Shown here piece after piece: positions 42,215 to 51,245 of a DNA stretch of 64,000 nt (positions within the stretch are counted from its first letter, which is position 1; each line of letters starts with the position of its first letter). The notes below the pieces were generated by a model. It was given only the letters and a program-made list of their open reading frames with translations, had not been told where the DNA came from and did not search any database. The position numbers and the translations under genes are program-made. The DNA comes from Paraburkholderia sp. FT54. GTDB taxonomy: Bacteria > Pseudomonadota > Gammaproteobacteria > Burkholderiales > Burkholderiaceae. The DNA lies in assembly GCF_031585635.1 (NCBI RefSeq), contig NZ_CP134196.1, positions 248,001-312,000 of the forward strand, given 5' to 3'.

Positions 42215-42427
42215 ATGCCACGAGTGTATTGCGCAGGACCGCTCTTCAACGCAGCCGAACGAACGGAAATGGAGTCGATTGCAGCCACGCTGTCTGCGTT
42301 GCCGCAGGCCGTTCTACTTGAAAGATTGCGAAGTGCGGCGGAGACCGCGCTTGCATGTAGAACTCCGCGAGAGTGTGCCGTCATGCAATTCATCAGACTA
42401 AAAAGTGGAGGTAATACCCCCACTTGA
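42215..42427 (+). pseudogene. Nucleoside 2-deoxyribosyltransferase N-terminal fragment
   Basis: MPRVYCAGPLFNAAERTEME matches the start of nucleoside 2-deoxyribosyltransferases (VYLAGPLF then an acidic helix). After about 30 residues the frame turns into unrelated Arg/Ala sequence (LLERLRSAAETALACRTPRE) and stops at residue 70; the catalytic region is missing. It looks like a remnant left by deletion next to the TetR gene. Confidence 0.45.
42405..42423. promoter_or_regulatory. Candidate TetR operator
   Basis: GTGGAGGTAATACCCCCAC is a 19-bp palindrome with 8 of 9 pairs matched around a central A. It lies 37 bp before the TetR start and next to TTGACG (42424-42429), a likely -35 box, so a bound dimer would block the regulator's own promoter. 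Confidence 0.5.
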
Positions 42428-42459
42428 CGGTGCGTCCCCCACGTGACAGTATCGCCGCC

Positions 42460-43098
42460 ATGAATTCGGCGATCGACGATTTGCAGCCACCCGGTTTGCG
42501 CGACCGGCACAAGGCGAGAACCCGTGAGAACATCCTGGGCGCGGTCGCGCGCACCCTCGAGGGTGAGGGTCTGGCCAACTTGAGCTTTGCCCAGATCGCG
42601 CGCGAAGCGGGCGTGGGCGAGAGCACCGCGTTCCGTTACTTTCCCACCAAGGAAGCGCTTCTCGAAGCGTTCTGGGAGTGGGCGCCAAAGGCCATCAATC
42701 GCGATCAATTCCCGCGCACGTACGAAGAATTGTGCGCACGGCTAGGGCCAGATTTCGCCGGCTTCGACGCGCGTGAATCGCTGATTCGCGGAATGCTCGC
42801 GTCGCCGCTCGGAAGAGAAGCGCGCCGCAAGGCCAACGTGTCTCGTCAGAAGGCGTTTCGTGAATTGATCGACCGTGAAGTCGGACCCATGCCCGATGTG
42901 GAAAGCAAGCGCCTGTGCGCGGCCATGCAACTGCTGTACTCCGCGAGCGCATGGGCGGCTTTCAAGGACTACTGGGACATGGACGGCCACGAGGCCGCAA
43001 CCGCAGCGACACAGGCGATCGGCGCACTGCTCGACGACGCGCGCCGACGCATGCGACAACAGAAAAAGAACGGCTCGAAGGCCGCCCGTAAAACGTAA
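42460..43098 (+). CDS. TetR family transcriptional regulator
   Basis: 212 residues from the ATG at 42460. The helix-turn-helix is RENILGAVARTLEGEGLANL, SFAQIAREAGVGESTAFRYF, PTKEALLEAFW (residues about 20-65). The ligand domain is variable and the C-terminus is basic (QQKKNGSKAARKT). It has its own palindrome upstream and is followed after 42 bp by a hypothetical gene on the same strand, the only obvious partner. Confidence 0.88.
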   Translation: MNSAIDDLQPPGLRDRHKARTRENILGAVARTLEGEGLANLSFAQIAREAGVGESTAFRYFPTKEALLEAFWEWAPKAINRDQFPRTYEELCARLGPDFAGFDARESLIRGMLASPLGREARRKANVSRQKAFRELIDREVGPMPDVESKRLCAAMQLLYSASAWAAFKDYWDMDGHEAATAATQAIGALLDDARRRMRQQKKNGSKAARKT

Positions 43099-43140
43099 AA
43101 GGACCGAACCTTCAATGTAGATTTTCGACAGAGGTCACTC

Positions 43141-43617
43141 ATGCTGTTTCATGCTTCCATCCCGGCTCGCAATCCGGAAAACGTCGCACGTGTCATTGCC
43201 GAACTGTGGGGCGGATTTCACGCCCCATTCCCTTCCTTTCCCGATTCGTGGATGGCGATTGCAGGCGACGACCGTGGCTCGATCATCGAGACCTATCCCA
43301 ACGATCGCGTGCTTTGCCCTGGCGGCGAACAAAGCTCGTATGTCCCAAGTTCGAGCCCTGCCGCGCAATACAGCGCATTTCACATTGCCATTGCGAGCAA
43401 ACTGTCTCCCGAGGAAGTATTCGCGATTGGCGAGCGTGAAGGCTGGCGCACGGTGCGATGCACGCGCGGTCGCAATTTTTTCGATGTGATTGAGTTGTGG
43501 ATAGAAGACGTTCTGCTGATCGAAGTGCTGACCGAAGAGATGCAGAAGCAGTATCTCGCCTTTGCCACGCCCGCAAACTTCCGCGCGTTTGCGGCGAGTG
43601 CGGCGGCGCAAGTGTGA
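43141..43617 (+). CDS. Hypothetical protein after TetR gene
   Basis: 158 residues, soluble, beginning MLFHASIPARNPENVARVIA with AELWGGFHAPFPSFPDSWMA, GWRTVRCTRGRNFFDVIELW and a hydrophobic EDVLLIEVLTEEM strand. The first block resembles the start of VOC-fold proteins (HASIPARDP), so a vicinal-oxygen-chelate-like fold is possible, but metal ligands cannot be assigned. It is likely co-transcribed with the TetR gene. Confidence 0.65.
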   Translation: MLFHASIPARNPENVARVIAELWGGFHAPFPSFPDSWMAIAGDDRGSIIETYPNDRVLCPGGEQSSYVPSSSPAAQYSAFHIAIASKLSPEEVFAIGEREGWRTVRCTRGRNFFDVIELWIEDVLLIEVLTEEMQKQYLAFATPANFRAFAASAAAQV

Positions 43618-44212
43618 GTCAATGAGCGGCGCCGCAAATCTTTATCTCCTGATCACCGCCTTCACCTGCGCGCCGCTCTTTCCGCACCCGGCACAAACGC
43701 CGAACAGGGCCCATTGACGTCCCGTCACCGCGCAGCCGAGGCGGCAGATTGCGGAAGCATTGGTGCGGATGCGTTTGACGAACCGGGCGGCCTGGCCCGG
43801 TCCAATTACATAGTCCTTTCGCTCAGGGCTTTACCGTCCAAATCGCGCCACACCGACTTCCGGTACGTGCCGCAACACGCTAAGCTTCGTCCCCTCGTTG
43901 TTCTTTTGACGCCACGCGGTTTATTTTTTTTGACGCTCATTTATTTTCATCGCCCTATGATTGGGTTGCTCGTTTTCCGCCGCACTGGCTAGCACCCGTC
44001 CACTGAGCCGATCTGAAAACCATGCAATAAATAAGCGCACACCATGGCAAAGCCATTGAAATGATGTGTCGCGAAATAAGATCCAATAACTACTTATGCT
44101 TCTCGCAGTTTGCGCAACAAATGATTGAAAACGTATTGCATGTGCGTGCATGGCGCTGGCGGAAAGAGCAATTGATACCCTCAATTACCGCTTGATCTCG
44201 GAGCCAACAAGT
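43618..44212. other. Intergenic region upstream of porin, 595 bp
   Basis: No convincing gene. The right half is AT-rich (GGTTTATTTTTTTTGACGCTC) and carries the promoter of the porin. An open 92-residue plus frame near 43714 lacks motif and ribosome-binding site. Porin genes often have long regulated leaders, which may explain the length. Confidence 0.4.
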
Positions 44213-45373
44213 ATGAAAAAGTCTTTACTCGCGGCCGCGCTCTTGGGCGCATTTACGATGTCGGCGCATGCGCAAAGCAGCGTGACGCTCTACGGTCTCA
44301 TCGATACCGGACTGGTTTACACGAACAATCAGTTTGGGCACAGCAACTGGCAGGAAGTGAGCAGTTCGACTCAGAACACGGTGTTCGGTCTCAAGGGCTC
44401 GGAGGATTTGGGTGGCGGCTTGCACGCGGTCTTCAAACTCGAGCAAGGCTTCCTGCTGAACAACGGCGCCCAGGCATTCTCCGGTGATGGTTTCGGCTCC
44501 CAGGCATGGGTCGGCCTGCAAAGCGATCCATACGGCACCTTGACATTCGGTCGCCAGTTCGACGTGATGAACGACCTCGTCGGACCGCTGACGGCGGAGT
44601 TCAACACGTGGGGCGGCAGCATGGCTGCGCATCCGTTCGAGAACGACAACCTTGCTGCGAATTCCGTCGTGATCAACAACTCGGTCAAGTACGCGAGCCC
44701 GACTTACCGCGGCGTCACGTTCGAAACGATGTATTCGTTCAGCAACAAGGCGGGTGACTTCGGGAATAACCGGTCATACGGTTTCGGCGTGTCCTATGCG
44801 CAGGGTCCGGTGAATCTGGCTGCCGGCTACCTGCAATTGAACAACGCCGGCAACGGCAGCGGCGCGGTGACGTCGAGCGATACAAGCGCGAACTTCCTCG
44901 CACAACGCCAACGTATCTGGTCGCTGGGCGGTAACTACACGTTCGGGCCGGCTACGGTCGGGCTGGTCTGGAGCCATACTCAGATCGACAACGCGTCGGG
45001 CGTGTTTTCGTTCGGCACGGGCAGCTACCTGGGTTCGGGCGATGCGTCTGCCGGATCGCTGGCCGGATCGCTGCGCCTCGACAATTACGAAGTGAACGCA
45101 AAGTACGCGCTCACGCCGGCGTTGAGCGTATCGGGCGCGTACACGTACACGCATGGCGCCTATAACGGTTCGTCGCCGGGCTGGAATACGGCGATGCTGC
45201 AGACCGACTACTCGATCAGCAAGCGCACGGACTTCTATCTTGAAGGCGTCTATCAGAACGTGCACGGCGCGCCTGCGGACTCCGTACTCTCGCATGCCAT
45301 GATCAACACGTTGTCGCCGTCGGCGACCAACACGCAAGTGGCGGTCACCGTGGGCATGCGTCACGCGTTCTAA
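44213..45373 (+). CDS. Gram-negative porin (trimeric outer-membrane channel)
   Basis: 386 residues. Signal peptide KKSLLAAALLGAFTMSAHAQ ends in AHAQ; the mature part starts SSVTLYGLIDTGLVYTNNQF, typical of betaproteobacterial porins (OpcP/Omp38-like). FGLKGSEDLGGGLHAVFKLE and QAWVGLQSDPYGTLTFGRQF are family blocks. The C-terminus ends in VTVGMRHAF, the terminal Phe needed for BAM-dependent insertion. It should form a 16-strand barrel for diffusion of small solutes. Confidence 0.94.
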   Translation: MKKSLLAAALLGAFTMSAHAQSSVTLYGLIDTGLVYTNNQFGHSNWQEVSSSTQNTVFGLKGSEDLGGGLHAVFKLEQGFLLNNGAQAFSGDGFGSQAWVGLQSDPYGTLTFGRQFDVMNDLVGPLTAEFNTWGGSMAAHPFENDNLAANSVVINNSVKYASPTYRGVTFETMYSFSNKAGDFGNNRSYGFGVSYAQGPVNLAAGYLQLNNAGNGSGAVTSSDTSANFLAQRQRIWSLGGNYTFGPATVGLVWSHTQIDNASGVFSFGTGSYLGSGDASAGSLAGSLRLDNYEVNAKYALTPALSVSGAYTYTHGAYNGSSPGWNTAMLQTDYSISKRTDFYLEGVYQNVHGAPADSVLSHAMINTLSPSATNTQVAVTVGMRHAF

Positions 45374-45397
45374 GCAGTCTCGCGTTGCGTGACGTGT

Positions 45398-45435
45398 GAA
45401 GACGTATGCCTGGCTTCTGCCGGGTGTACGTCTTC
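45398..45435. terminator. Hairpin after the porin gene
   Basis: GAAGACGTA (45398-45406) and TACGTCTTC (45427-45435) form a perfect 9-bp stem over a 20-base loop, 25 bp after the porin stop. A second short inverted pair, GTGACC/GGTCAC, follows at about 45451-45466. No T-run is seen. Confidence 0.45.
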
Positions 45436-45589
45436 GTGCAGATCAAAGCGGTGACCCGCGATGGTCACGGCACGACGCCAGGCTCAAGGGTCTGGGCGCG
45501 TACTCCACTCCGCGACAAAGTAACGCGCTCGCCGCATGTCGCCGATTGCCGGCCGTATGGTGTTGCCGGTGCATGGGCAACGTTCAGCG

Positions 45590-46255
45590 TTACGTCTCCT
45601 GCGAACCCTCGTTCTCCGCTTCGGCCAGAATCTGCTGGATGACTTGCTCGAAAGTTTCCACAGGCTGTCCACCGCTCACCAGGTAGCGACGGTTGAAGAT
45701 AATGGCCGGCACCGACTGAATACCCATCGCCTCGTTGTTCCGCTCTTGCGCACGAACCTCCGCGGCGTAGGTTCCGTTTCGCAGTACATCGCGTGCCTCC
45801 GCGGTGTCGAGCCCAACGGATTGCGCGGCTTCGATCAGCACTTCGTGATCGCTGGTGTCCTTGCCGTCGGAGTGATAGGCCCGCAGCAGCGCCAGCTTGA
45901 GCGGCAACTGCTCGCCCTTGAGGCCGGCCCAATGCAGCAGACGGTGCGCGTCGAAGGTGTTGTAGACGCGCGTGCGCGGGCCGATGGTAAAACCGACGCT
46001 CGCACCACGCTCGCGGATCGCTGCCTGCGTTTCGGCGATCTGCTCCGGTGTGCGGCCATATTTTTTGCCGAGGTAGTCGACAATGGTTTCGCCGTCGGCT
46101 CCCATGTCCGGATTTAACTCGAACGGATGCACGACGATTTGAGCGTCGACCGCGTCGCCGAGACGCAATAGCGCACGTTGGAGCGAGGAGAGGCCGATCG
46201 CGCACCATGGGCATGCGATATCGGAGACAAAATCGATTGTGAGCGCTTGTGTCAT
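45590..46255 (-). CDS. DsbA-family oxidoreductase (FrnE-like)
   Basis: 221 residues with a thioredoxin fold and inserted helical domain. The redox motif is CPWC (15-18, SDIACPWCAIGL), preceded by the first strand TIDFVSDIA; there is no signal peptide, so it is cytoplasmic, as FrnE proteins are. VNPDMGAD-like FELNPDMGADGE and GIQSVPAIIFNRRYLVSGGQ (cis-Pro loop VPAIIF) are family-typical. Related proteins act as disulfide oxidoreductases under oxidative stress. It faces the porin gene. Confidence 0.9.
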   Translation of the reverse strand: MTQALTIDFVSDIACPWCAIGLSSLQRALLRLGDAVDAQIVVHPFELNPDMGADGETIVDYLGKKYGRTPEQIAETQAAIRERGASVGFTIGPRTRVYNTFDAHRLLHWAGLKGEQLPLKLALLRAYHSDGKDTSDHEVLIEAAQSVGLDTAEARDVLRNGTYAAEVRAQERNNEAMGIQSVPAIIFNRRYLVSGGQPVETFEQVIQQILAEAENEGSQET

Positions 46256-46508
46256 TGCGGTGTTCCTGTCGAGCAGAATCTGTTGCGGCCGGCGTGGTGC
46301 CAGACCGCCCGCCGCACACAGCGTAACCTGAATTGCCGGTATTTGCAGCGCCGCGCCCGTGAAGGAACGCGAGCCGGCGTCTTACAATTCACGGCCGCGG
46401 TTGGAGCCATTGACCACACCAGCAACAGGGATGCCGACAGGCGGCATAATCCCTGTTCGCCGTCGTGCACGAAAACGACTGCTTTTCCAACGTTGAAAGG
46501 AGCTTCAA

Positions 46509-46802
46509 ATGAGCAAGGGATATTGGGTGACGTCATATCGCGCGACTAAGGACGCAGCCAAGCTGGCCGCGTATGCGCAGCTTGCCGCGCCCGCCGTGGC
46601 GGCTGCGGGCGGCAAATTCATCGTGCGTGGCGTGGCGGAGGAGGCTCATGAGCAAGGCTTGAAGGAACGGACGGTCGTGATCGAGTTTCCGACCTACGAA
46701 GCGGCCGTCGCCGCCTACGAAAGCGAACCCTACAAGAAAGCGCTGGCGGCATTGGGTGATGGCGTCGAGCGCGATCTGCGGATTGTGCGCGGCGTGGATT
46801 AA
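46509..46802 (+). CDS. DUF1330 family protein
   Basis: 97 residues with a ferredoxin-like alpha/beta dimer fold: MSKGYWVTSYRATKDAAKLA, AAGGKFIVRGVAEEAHEQGL, RTVVIEFPTYEAAVAAYESE and PYKKALAALGDGVERDLRIV. The ribosome-binding site AAAGGAGCTTCAA is strong. DUF1330 proteins may be small enzymes or ligand-binding dimers; the function is unknown. It is divergent from the DsbA-like gene. Confidence 0.88.
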   Translation: MSKGYWVTSYRATKDAAKLAAYAQLAAPAVAAAGGKFIVRGVAEEAHEQGLKERTVVIEFPTYEAAVAAYESEPYKKALAALGDGVERDLRIVRGVD

Positions 46803-46907
46803 CGCGAAAGATGTGGTGGGCACGGCCTGCTTATGCGGCAGGTGCGCGCCCGGCGAGGGCGGCAATGCAATGTGATGCAATGCACTTGCCGCGCCTCCGA
46901 CCAAAAT

Positions 46908-47759
46908 CTACTTCACCGCGCCCAACGCGAGTCCCTTCACCAGATACCTTTGCAACCACGCGAACACCACCGAAACCGGCAACGTCGCGCAGAGTGTAGC
47001 GGCCATCACCAGATGCCATTCCACAACGTATTTCCCGGCCACCATGTCGGTCACCTGCACGGTCAGCGTCTTGTTCTCCGGTGAGCGGATCAACGTATAG
47101 ACGACGGCAAACTCGTTCCACGCGTTGATGAACGTGAAGATCGCGGTGACCACTATCGCAGGCACCGCAAGTGGCAGAAACACCTTGAAGACCGCCTTGG
47201 TCCGCCCGCACCCTTCGAGCCACGCCGACTCTTCCAGATCTCGTGGCACCGTCTGAAAGTATGAAGACAGCATCCACACGGCAAACGCGATATTGAAGGC
47301 CGCGTAAGACACGATCACGCCGATCTTGGAGTCGACCAGGTTCCCATCGCCATAAGGAATCATCGCGGCCAGCCGGAACAACCCGACCACGAGCAGGATA
47401 GGCGACAACATCTGCGTGACGAGCAGAAACTGACGGTAGAGCCCGCGTCCGCGAAACGGAAATCTGGCCAGTGCGTAAGCCGCCGGCAAGCTGACGGCGA
47501 GCGCGAGCGCGGTCGACAGCAGGCTGATCACCGTACTATTGCGCAGTGCCACGCCGAAATTGGCTGCCACCCACATATCGGAGAAATTGCTCCACTGCCA
47601 ATGCACTGGCAGCCAGCGTGCCGGATAAACAAAGATCTCGGAAGCCGGCTTCAACGCAGTGAACAGCATGACGGCAAACGGAAACAGCACCACTACGACG
47701 AGCGGCGACAGCGCGAGCCAGCACCACAGCGAACGCTTCATCTTGACGCTGAGACTCAT
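46908..47759 (-). CDS. Sugar-type ABC transporter permease (MalG-like)
   Basis: 283 residues, six membrane helices. N-terminal hydrophobic SLSVKMKRSLWCWLALSPLV, and the EAA loop that docks on the ATPase as DLEESAWLEGCGRTKAVFKV and FLPLAVPAIV. It pairs with the permease gene just upstream, overlapping it by 4 bp. By family this is the second inner-membrane subunit of a CUT1 carbohydrate importer. Confidence 0.92.
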   Translation of the reverse strand: MSLSVKMKRSLWCWLALSPLVVVVLFPFAVMLFTALKPASEIFVYPARWLPVHWQWSNFSDMWVAANFGVALRNSTVISLLSTALALAVSLPAAYALARFPFRGRGLYRQFLLVTQMLSPILLVVGLFRLAAMIPYGDGNLVDSKIGVIVSYAAFNIAFAVWMLSSYFQTVPRDLEESAWLEGCGRTKAVFKVFLPLAVPAIVVTAIFTFINAWNEFAVVYTLIRSPENKTLTVQVTDMVAGKYVVEWHLVMAATLCATLPVSVVFAWLQRYLVKGLALGAVK

Positions 47760-48646
47760 GACGGATCTCCTTCTTTCGCGGGCTGCAGGCGCAGATAGGC
47801 GATCGAGAAAACGAACAGCATGACGAGCATGATCAGCGACACTGCCGCCGCTTCGCCGGGACGCCCCAGCCGGAAGCCGAGCTCATAGAGATACGTGACG
47901 AGAATGTGCGTGCTGTTGTCGGGGCCGCCCTGCGTCATCACCCAGATGATCGGAAACGAGTTGAACACGTAGATCACGTTCAACAGAATCGTCATGTTGA
48001 TGAACGGCCGCAACAGCGGCATGGTGAGTTTGCGAAACTGCTGCCAGGCGCTCGCGCCGTCCATGCGTGCGGCTTCGTAAATATCGCCGGGCACCGAGGA
48101 CAATCCGCCCAGCAGAATGGTCACGGTAAACGGAATCGACACCAGTATGCCGACAGCGATTTCGACCGGAAACGCGAGCTCCGGCGTGGCCAGCCAATGA
48201 ATCGGACCGCTGATCAGGCCCAGCCTCTGCAACGTGACGTTGACCATGCCATAGTCGTCGTTGAAGGCCCAGCGCCACACCACGGCGGTCATGGTCAGCG
48301 AAACGGACCACGGCAGCATTACGATCGTGCGCGCCACGCCGCGCCCGTAGAAATCCTGATTCAGCACCAGCGCAACGGGCACCGAGATCAGCACCGTACC
48401 GCCCACCACGCACACGGTCCAGACGACAGTCCGTTTAGCGGCGGCAAGAAACGCGGGATCGCTGAAGATCGTATAGAAATTGCGCAGCCCGGTGAAATCG
48501 CGAATCGCGCCGAAGCGCGAGACCTCGTGCAGCGATTGCCACACGATGTTGAAAATCGGATAGCTGATGATGAAGAGCGCCAGTACCAGACTCGGCGCAA
48601 TCAGCAACCAGGGCGCTTGCAGGCTCGAAGAAGCGGAACGGCTCAT
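47756..48646 (-). CDS. Sugar-type ABC transporter permease (MalF/UgpA-like)
   Basis: 296 residues, six helices, CUT1 family. It starts MSRSASSSLQAPWLLIAPSL, with SYPIFNIVWQSLHEVSRFGA near the first periplasmic loop; the EAA motif is DIYEAARMDGASAWQQFRKL followed by TMPLLRPF. Overlaps the second permease by 4 bp and follows the binding-protein gene by 143 bp, forming a minus-strand unit SBP-permease-permease. The ATPase is on the other strand at 51246. Confidence 0.93.
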   Translation of the reverse strand: MSRSASSSLQAPWLLIAPSLVLALFIISYPIFNIVWQSLHEVSRFGAIRDFTGLRNFYTIFSDPAFLAAAKRTVVWTVCVVGGTVLISVPVALVLNQDFYGRGVARTIVMLPWSVSLTMTAVVWRWAFNDDYGMVNVTLQRLGLISGPIHWLATPELAFPVEIAVGILVSIPFTVTILLGGLSSVPGDIYEAARMDGASAWQQFRKLTMPLLRPFINMTILLNVIYVFNSFPIIWVMTQGGPDNSTHILVTYLYELGFRLGRPGEAAAVSLIMLVMLFVFSIAYLRLQPAKEGDPS

Positions 48647-48789
48647 GCGTGCTCGATCGTAAGACGCATCCGCGGTGATCGGCGGGCGCGACGGGATGGG
48701 CCGGATAGTGCATTACGGCCGAAACGCGCACCGCCTTCGCAGTGGCGGCGCGCGTTTCGGGTTCAGCAGATCACTACGAGATTACGCGA

Positions 48790-50022
48790 TCACTTGCCGA
48801 GCGACTTGTTTGCTTGCGTAGCAGCGGTGTTCAAGGCATCTGCCGGCTTCGCCTTGCCCAGATAGATCGACTGCATTGCATCGGTCACGGACTTTGCGGT
48901 GTCTTCCCAGCCGGTCACGGTCGGCGCGAAGTGGGCGGTCGGCAGCAGTGCGACGAAGGCTTTGGTGTCCGGATCGTTGAATGCCGGATCGGTCGCCTCA
49001 GCCTTGGTGGTCGGCAGGAAGCCTTCGGTCGTGGTGAACTCCACGCGCGGTTCCTTCGTGAACAGATAGTCGAGGAACTTCCAGGCCGACTTCTTCACCT
49101 TCGAGTTCTTGAACATCACGATCGAGTCCGTGACGGCGTAGGTGGCATGCGCCGTACCCATCGGAATCGGATCGATGCCGTACTTCAGGTTCGGCGCTTC
49201 CTTCTTGATCTGCTTGGCGAGGAACGGCGCGGAGACCATCATCGCGACGCGGCCCTGCTTGAACAGATTCTGCACGTCTTCGCGGCTATAGCCAGTCACG
49301 CCCGGTTGCGTCAGGCCCTGGTCGATCATCGTCTTGTACAGCGTGGCCGCCTTGATGCCAGCCGGCGAATTGAACGCAGCCTTGCCGTCCTTGCCGACCA
49401 CGTCGCCGCCATTGGTCCAGAGGGCGTAGTAATAGTAGACGTCGGTTTCGATTTCCTTGCCTTGCAGGCCGAAGCCGGCAATGCCCTGCGCCTTCAGTTT
49501 CTTCGACGCTTCGATCACGTCGTTCCAGGTCTTCGGGCCGTCGGGGTAGCCGACCTTCGCGAGCAGGTCCTTGTTGTAGTACAAAGCGCGCGCGGAAGCG
49601 GCGATCGGCAGGCCGTACACCTTGCCGTTGATTTCACCCGGGGCGAGGAACGGACCGATGAAGCGGCCCTTGAAGCTCGCGTCCATGTAGCCGTCGAGCG
49701 GTTCGGCGACGTCGTCCTTCACGAAGTCGAGCAGCCAGCGCGTGCCGACGATTGCGAGGTCGGCGTTGGCGTTGCCGGAAATGTCTGTCTGCAGTTTCTG
49801 TTGCAGCGTGTCCCAGTTCACGTCTTCGATCTTGATGGTCGTGCCGGGATTGGCCTTCTCGAAGTTACGGGCCATTTTTTCGAAGTACGGCGCGGTCGCG
49901 TCGCTGTAGTGCGCGACGGTGACGCGGACCGTGTCGGCGTGAGCCGCGACGGCGATACCTGCAAACGTGAGCGCCACGGCAACTTTGCCGAGCGCGAGGG
50001 AAGCACGGGCATGCAACGACAT
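48790..50022 (-). CDS. Extracellular solute-binding protein, CUT1 family
   Basis: 410 residues. Sec signal LALGKVAVALTFAGIAVAAH followed by AHADTVRVT, cleaved after AHA. The family-1 binding fold is seen in FEKMARNFEKANPGTTIKIE, GYSREDVQNLFKQGRVAMMV and KKSAWKFLDYLFTKEPRVEF. It is periplasmic and delivers a sugar or sugar alcohol to the two permeases. The start ATG at 50022 (GGAGAGAGAGAAA upstream) is preferred to the frame extending to 50079, which runs into the repeat. Confidence 0.93.
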   Translation of the reverse strand: MSLHARASLALGKVAVALTFAGIAVAAHADTVRVTVAHYSDATAPYFEKMARNFEKANPGTTIKIEDVNWDTLQQKLQTDISGNANADLAIVGTRWLLDFVKDDVAEPLDGYMDASFKGRFIGPFLAPGEINGKVYGLPIAASARALYYNKDLLAKVGYPDGPKTWNDVIEASKKLKAQGIAGFGLQGKEIETDVYYYYALWTNGGDVVGKDGKAAFNSPAGIKAATLYKTMIDQGLTQPGVTGYSREDVQNLFKQGRVAMMVSAPFLAKQIKKEAPNLKYGIDPIPMGTAHATYAVTDSIVMFKNSKVKKSAWKFLDYLFTKEPRVEFTTTEGFLPTTKAEATDPAFNDPDTKAFVALLPTAHFAPTVTGWEDTAKSVTDAMQSIYLGKAKPADALNTAATQANKSLGK

Positions 50023-50038
50023 TTTCTCTCTCTCCTGT

Positions 50039-50128
50039 GTCGAACGGAGTTGGCGCTTTAGCGCTGACTCCGGTCCCACGCACAGCGGTCGAACGGAGTG
50101 GGCGCCTTAGCGTTTACTCCGGTCCCAT
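50039..50128. repeat. Tandem pair of hairpin-forming repeats
   Basis: Two 41-bp copies, 50039-50079 and 50088-50128, both start GTCGAACGGAGT and end ACTCCGGTCCCA. Each folds to a hairpin: GGAGT and ACTCC form the outer stem, GCGC-type arms the inner stem, with a TTTA or CTTA loop. The left copy ends 17 bp before the binding-protein start, so the hairpins are in its leader. They may be REP-like elements or a regulatory leader. Confidence 0.7.
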
Positions 50129-50407
50129 CCAGCATGGGGGGGTGGTTTGCTGCCGTCGCCGGCCGCTTTGGGTTGAATTGTTTGAAAAAATCCTACATGA
50201 CGAAAAATAGCTTGTCACGTAGGGTCTGCCATATTTCTTCCCGGCCGGTTTTGTGCATAAGATGCTGTAAAGCAGGGATATTCTGTGTCACGTGAAGTCA
50301 CGGATACCCAATCTTCGGGATGACTAGACAACCGTGCGGGTTTTGGTTTTGTAAGAAATTTACACGCTAGTCCGGTGCTGGCGGCGCGGTTGAAAAGCGA
50401 GGCGGAT
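50129..50407. other. Divergent promoter region of the ABC import units, 279 bp
   Basis: Less GC-rich than its neighbours, with TTGAATTGTTTGAAAAAATC near 50174. No gene is seen; it probably holds the promoters of both the binding-protein (minus) and SDR (plus) units, and the RpiR operator may lie here, but no clear palindrome was identified. Confidence 0.4.
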
Positions 50408-51181
50408 ATGAATCGTGTGGTGTTGGTAACCGGCGCTTGCGGCGGCATCGGCAGCGTGTTGTGCAAGCGCTTCGTGGAGCAGGGCGATACGGTGCTGGCA
50501 CTCGACATCGACGCCGCCGCGCTGAACGCTTTGACCGCGCAACTCGGCGAGGCGCACGTCACGCCGGTCGCGGTCGATCTCGGCGATGCCGCCGCAGTGC
50601 AGCAGGAGGTGGCCGCCGCGGTCAAGCTGCGCGGTCCGGTCGACGTGCTGGTCGCCAACGCGGGCGCGGCACAAGGTCTGACACTTGCCACGACCGACGC
50701 GGCGAGCTGGCAGCGCGACATCCATCTGAATCTGAACGGCACGTATCACACGGTTGAAGCCGTGCGCGCGTCGATGATCGAGCGGCAGCGGGGCGCACTG
50801 GTGCTGATCGGCTCGGTGAACGGCATGGCCGCGCTCGGTCATCCGGCGTACAGCGCGGCGAAGGCCGGGTTGATCAGCTATACGAAGGCGCTCGCGCTCG
50901 AACTCGGCCGCTACGGGATTCGCGCGAACATCGTGTGTCCGGGCACGGTGAAGACGCAGGCGTGGCAGGCGCGCGTCGACAAGAATCCGCAGGTCTTCGA
51001 GAATCTGAAAAAGTGGTATCCGTTGCGCGACTTCGCGACGCCTGACGACATCGCCGACGCGGTGCTGTTTCTCGCCTCGCCGATGGCGCGCGTGATTACC
51101 GGCGTCGCGCTGCCGGTCGACGGCGGCCTGATGGCCGGCAACCGTCTGATGGCGGAAGAACTGACGCTCGAATCGCTCTGA
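50408..51181 (+). CDS. Short-chain dehydrogenase/reductase
   Basis: 257 residues with a complete SDR site: TGACGGIGSVL (nucleotide loop), NAGAAQG, Ser in LIGSVNG, and YSAAKAG (Tyr and Lys of YxxxK). The C-terminus is VITGVALPVDGGLMAGNRLM. A polyol or sugar dehydrogenase is the likely role, given its place between a CUT1 importer and its ATPase. Start ATG at 50408 with GAGGCGGAT upstream. Followed after 64 bp by the ATPase gene. Confidence 0.9.
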   Translation: MNRVVLVTGACGGIGSVLCKRFVEQGDTVLALDIDAAALNALTAQLGEAHVTPVAVDLGDAAAVQQEVAAAVKLRGPVDVLVANAGAAQGLTLATTDAASWQRDIHLNLNGTYHTVEAVRASMIERQRGALVLIGSVNGMAALGHPAYSAAKAGLISYTKALALELGRYGIRANIVCPGTVKTQAWQARVDKNPQVFENLKKWYPLRDFATPDDIADAVLFLASPMARVITGVALPVDGGLMAGNRLMAEELTLESL

Positions 51182-51245
51182 ACTACGCGCGGCGACATGC
51201 AGGCAGCACGAGATCGAATCAACGAAGCAAGACGATGAGGACAGC

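Noticed and set aside
45451..45466. GTGACC-CGCGAT-GGTCAC inverted repeat after the porin as a regulator site
   Set aside because: It lies between two convergent gene ends, so it is more likely part of a transcript end than an operator.
48742..50061. 439-codon plus frame opposite the solute-binding protein
   Set aside because: An antisense shadow of a gene with a clear signal peptide and binding-protein fold.
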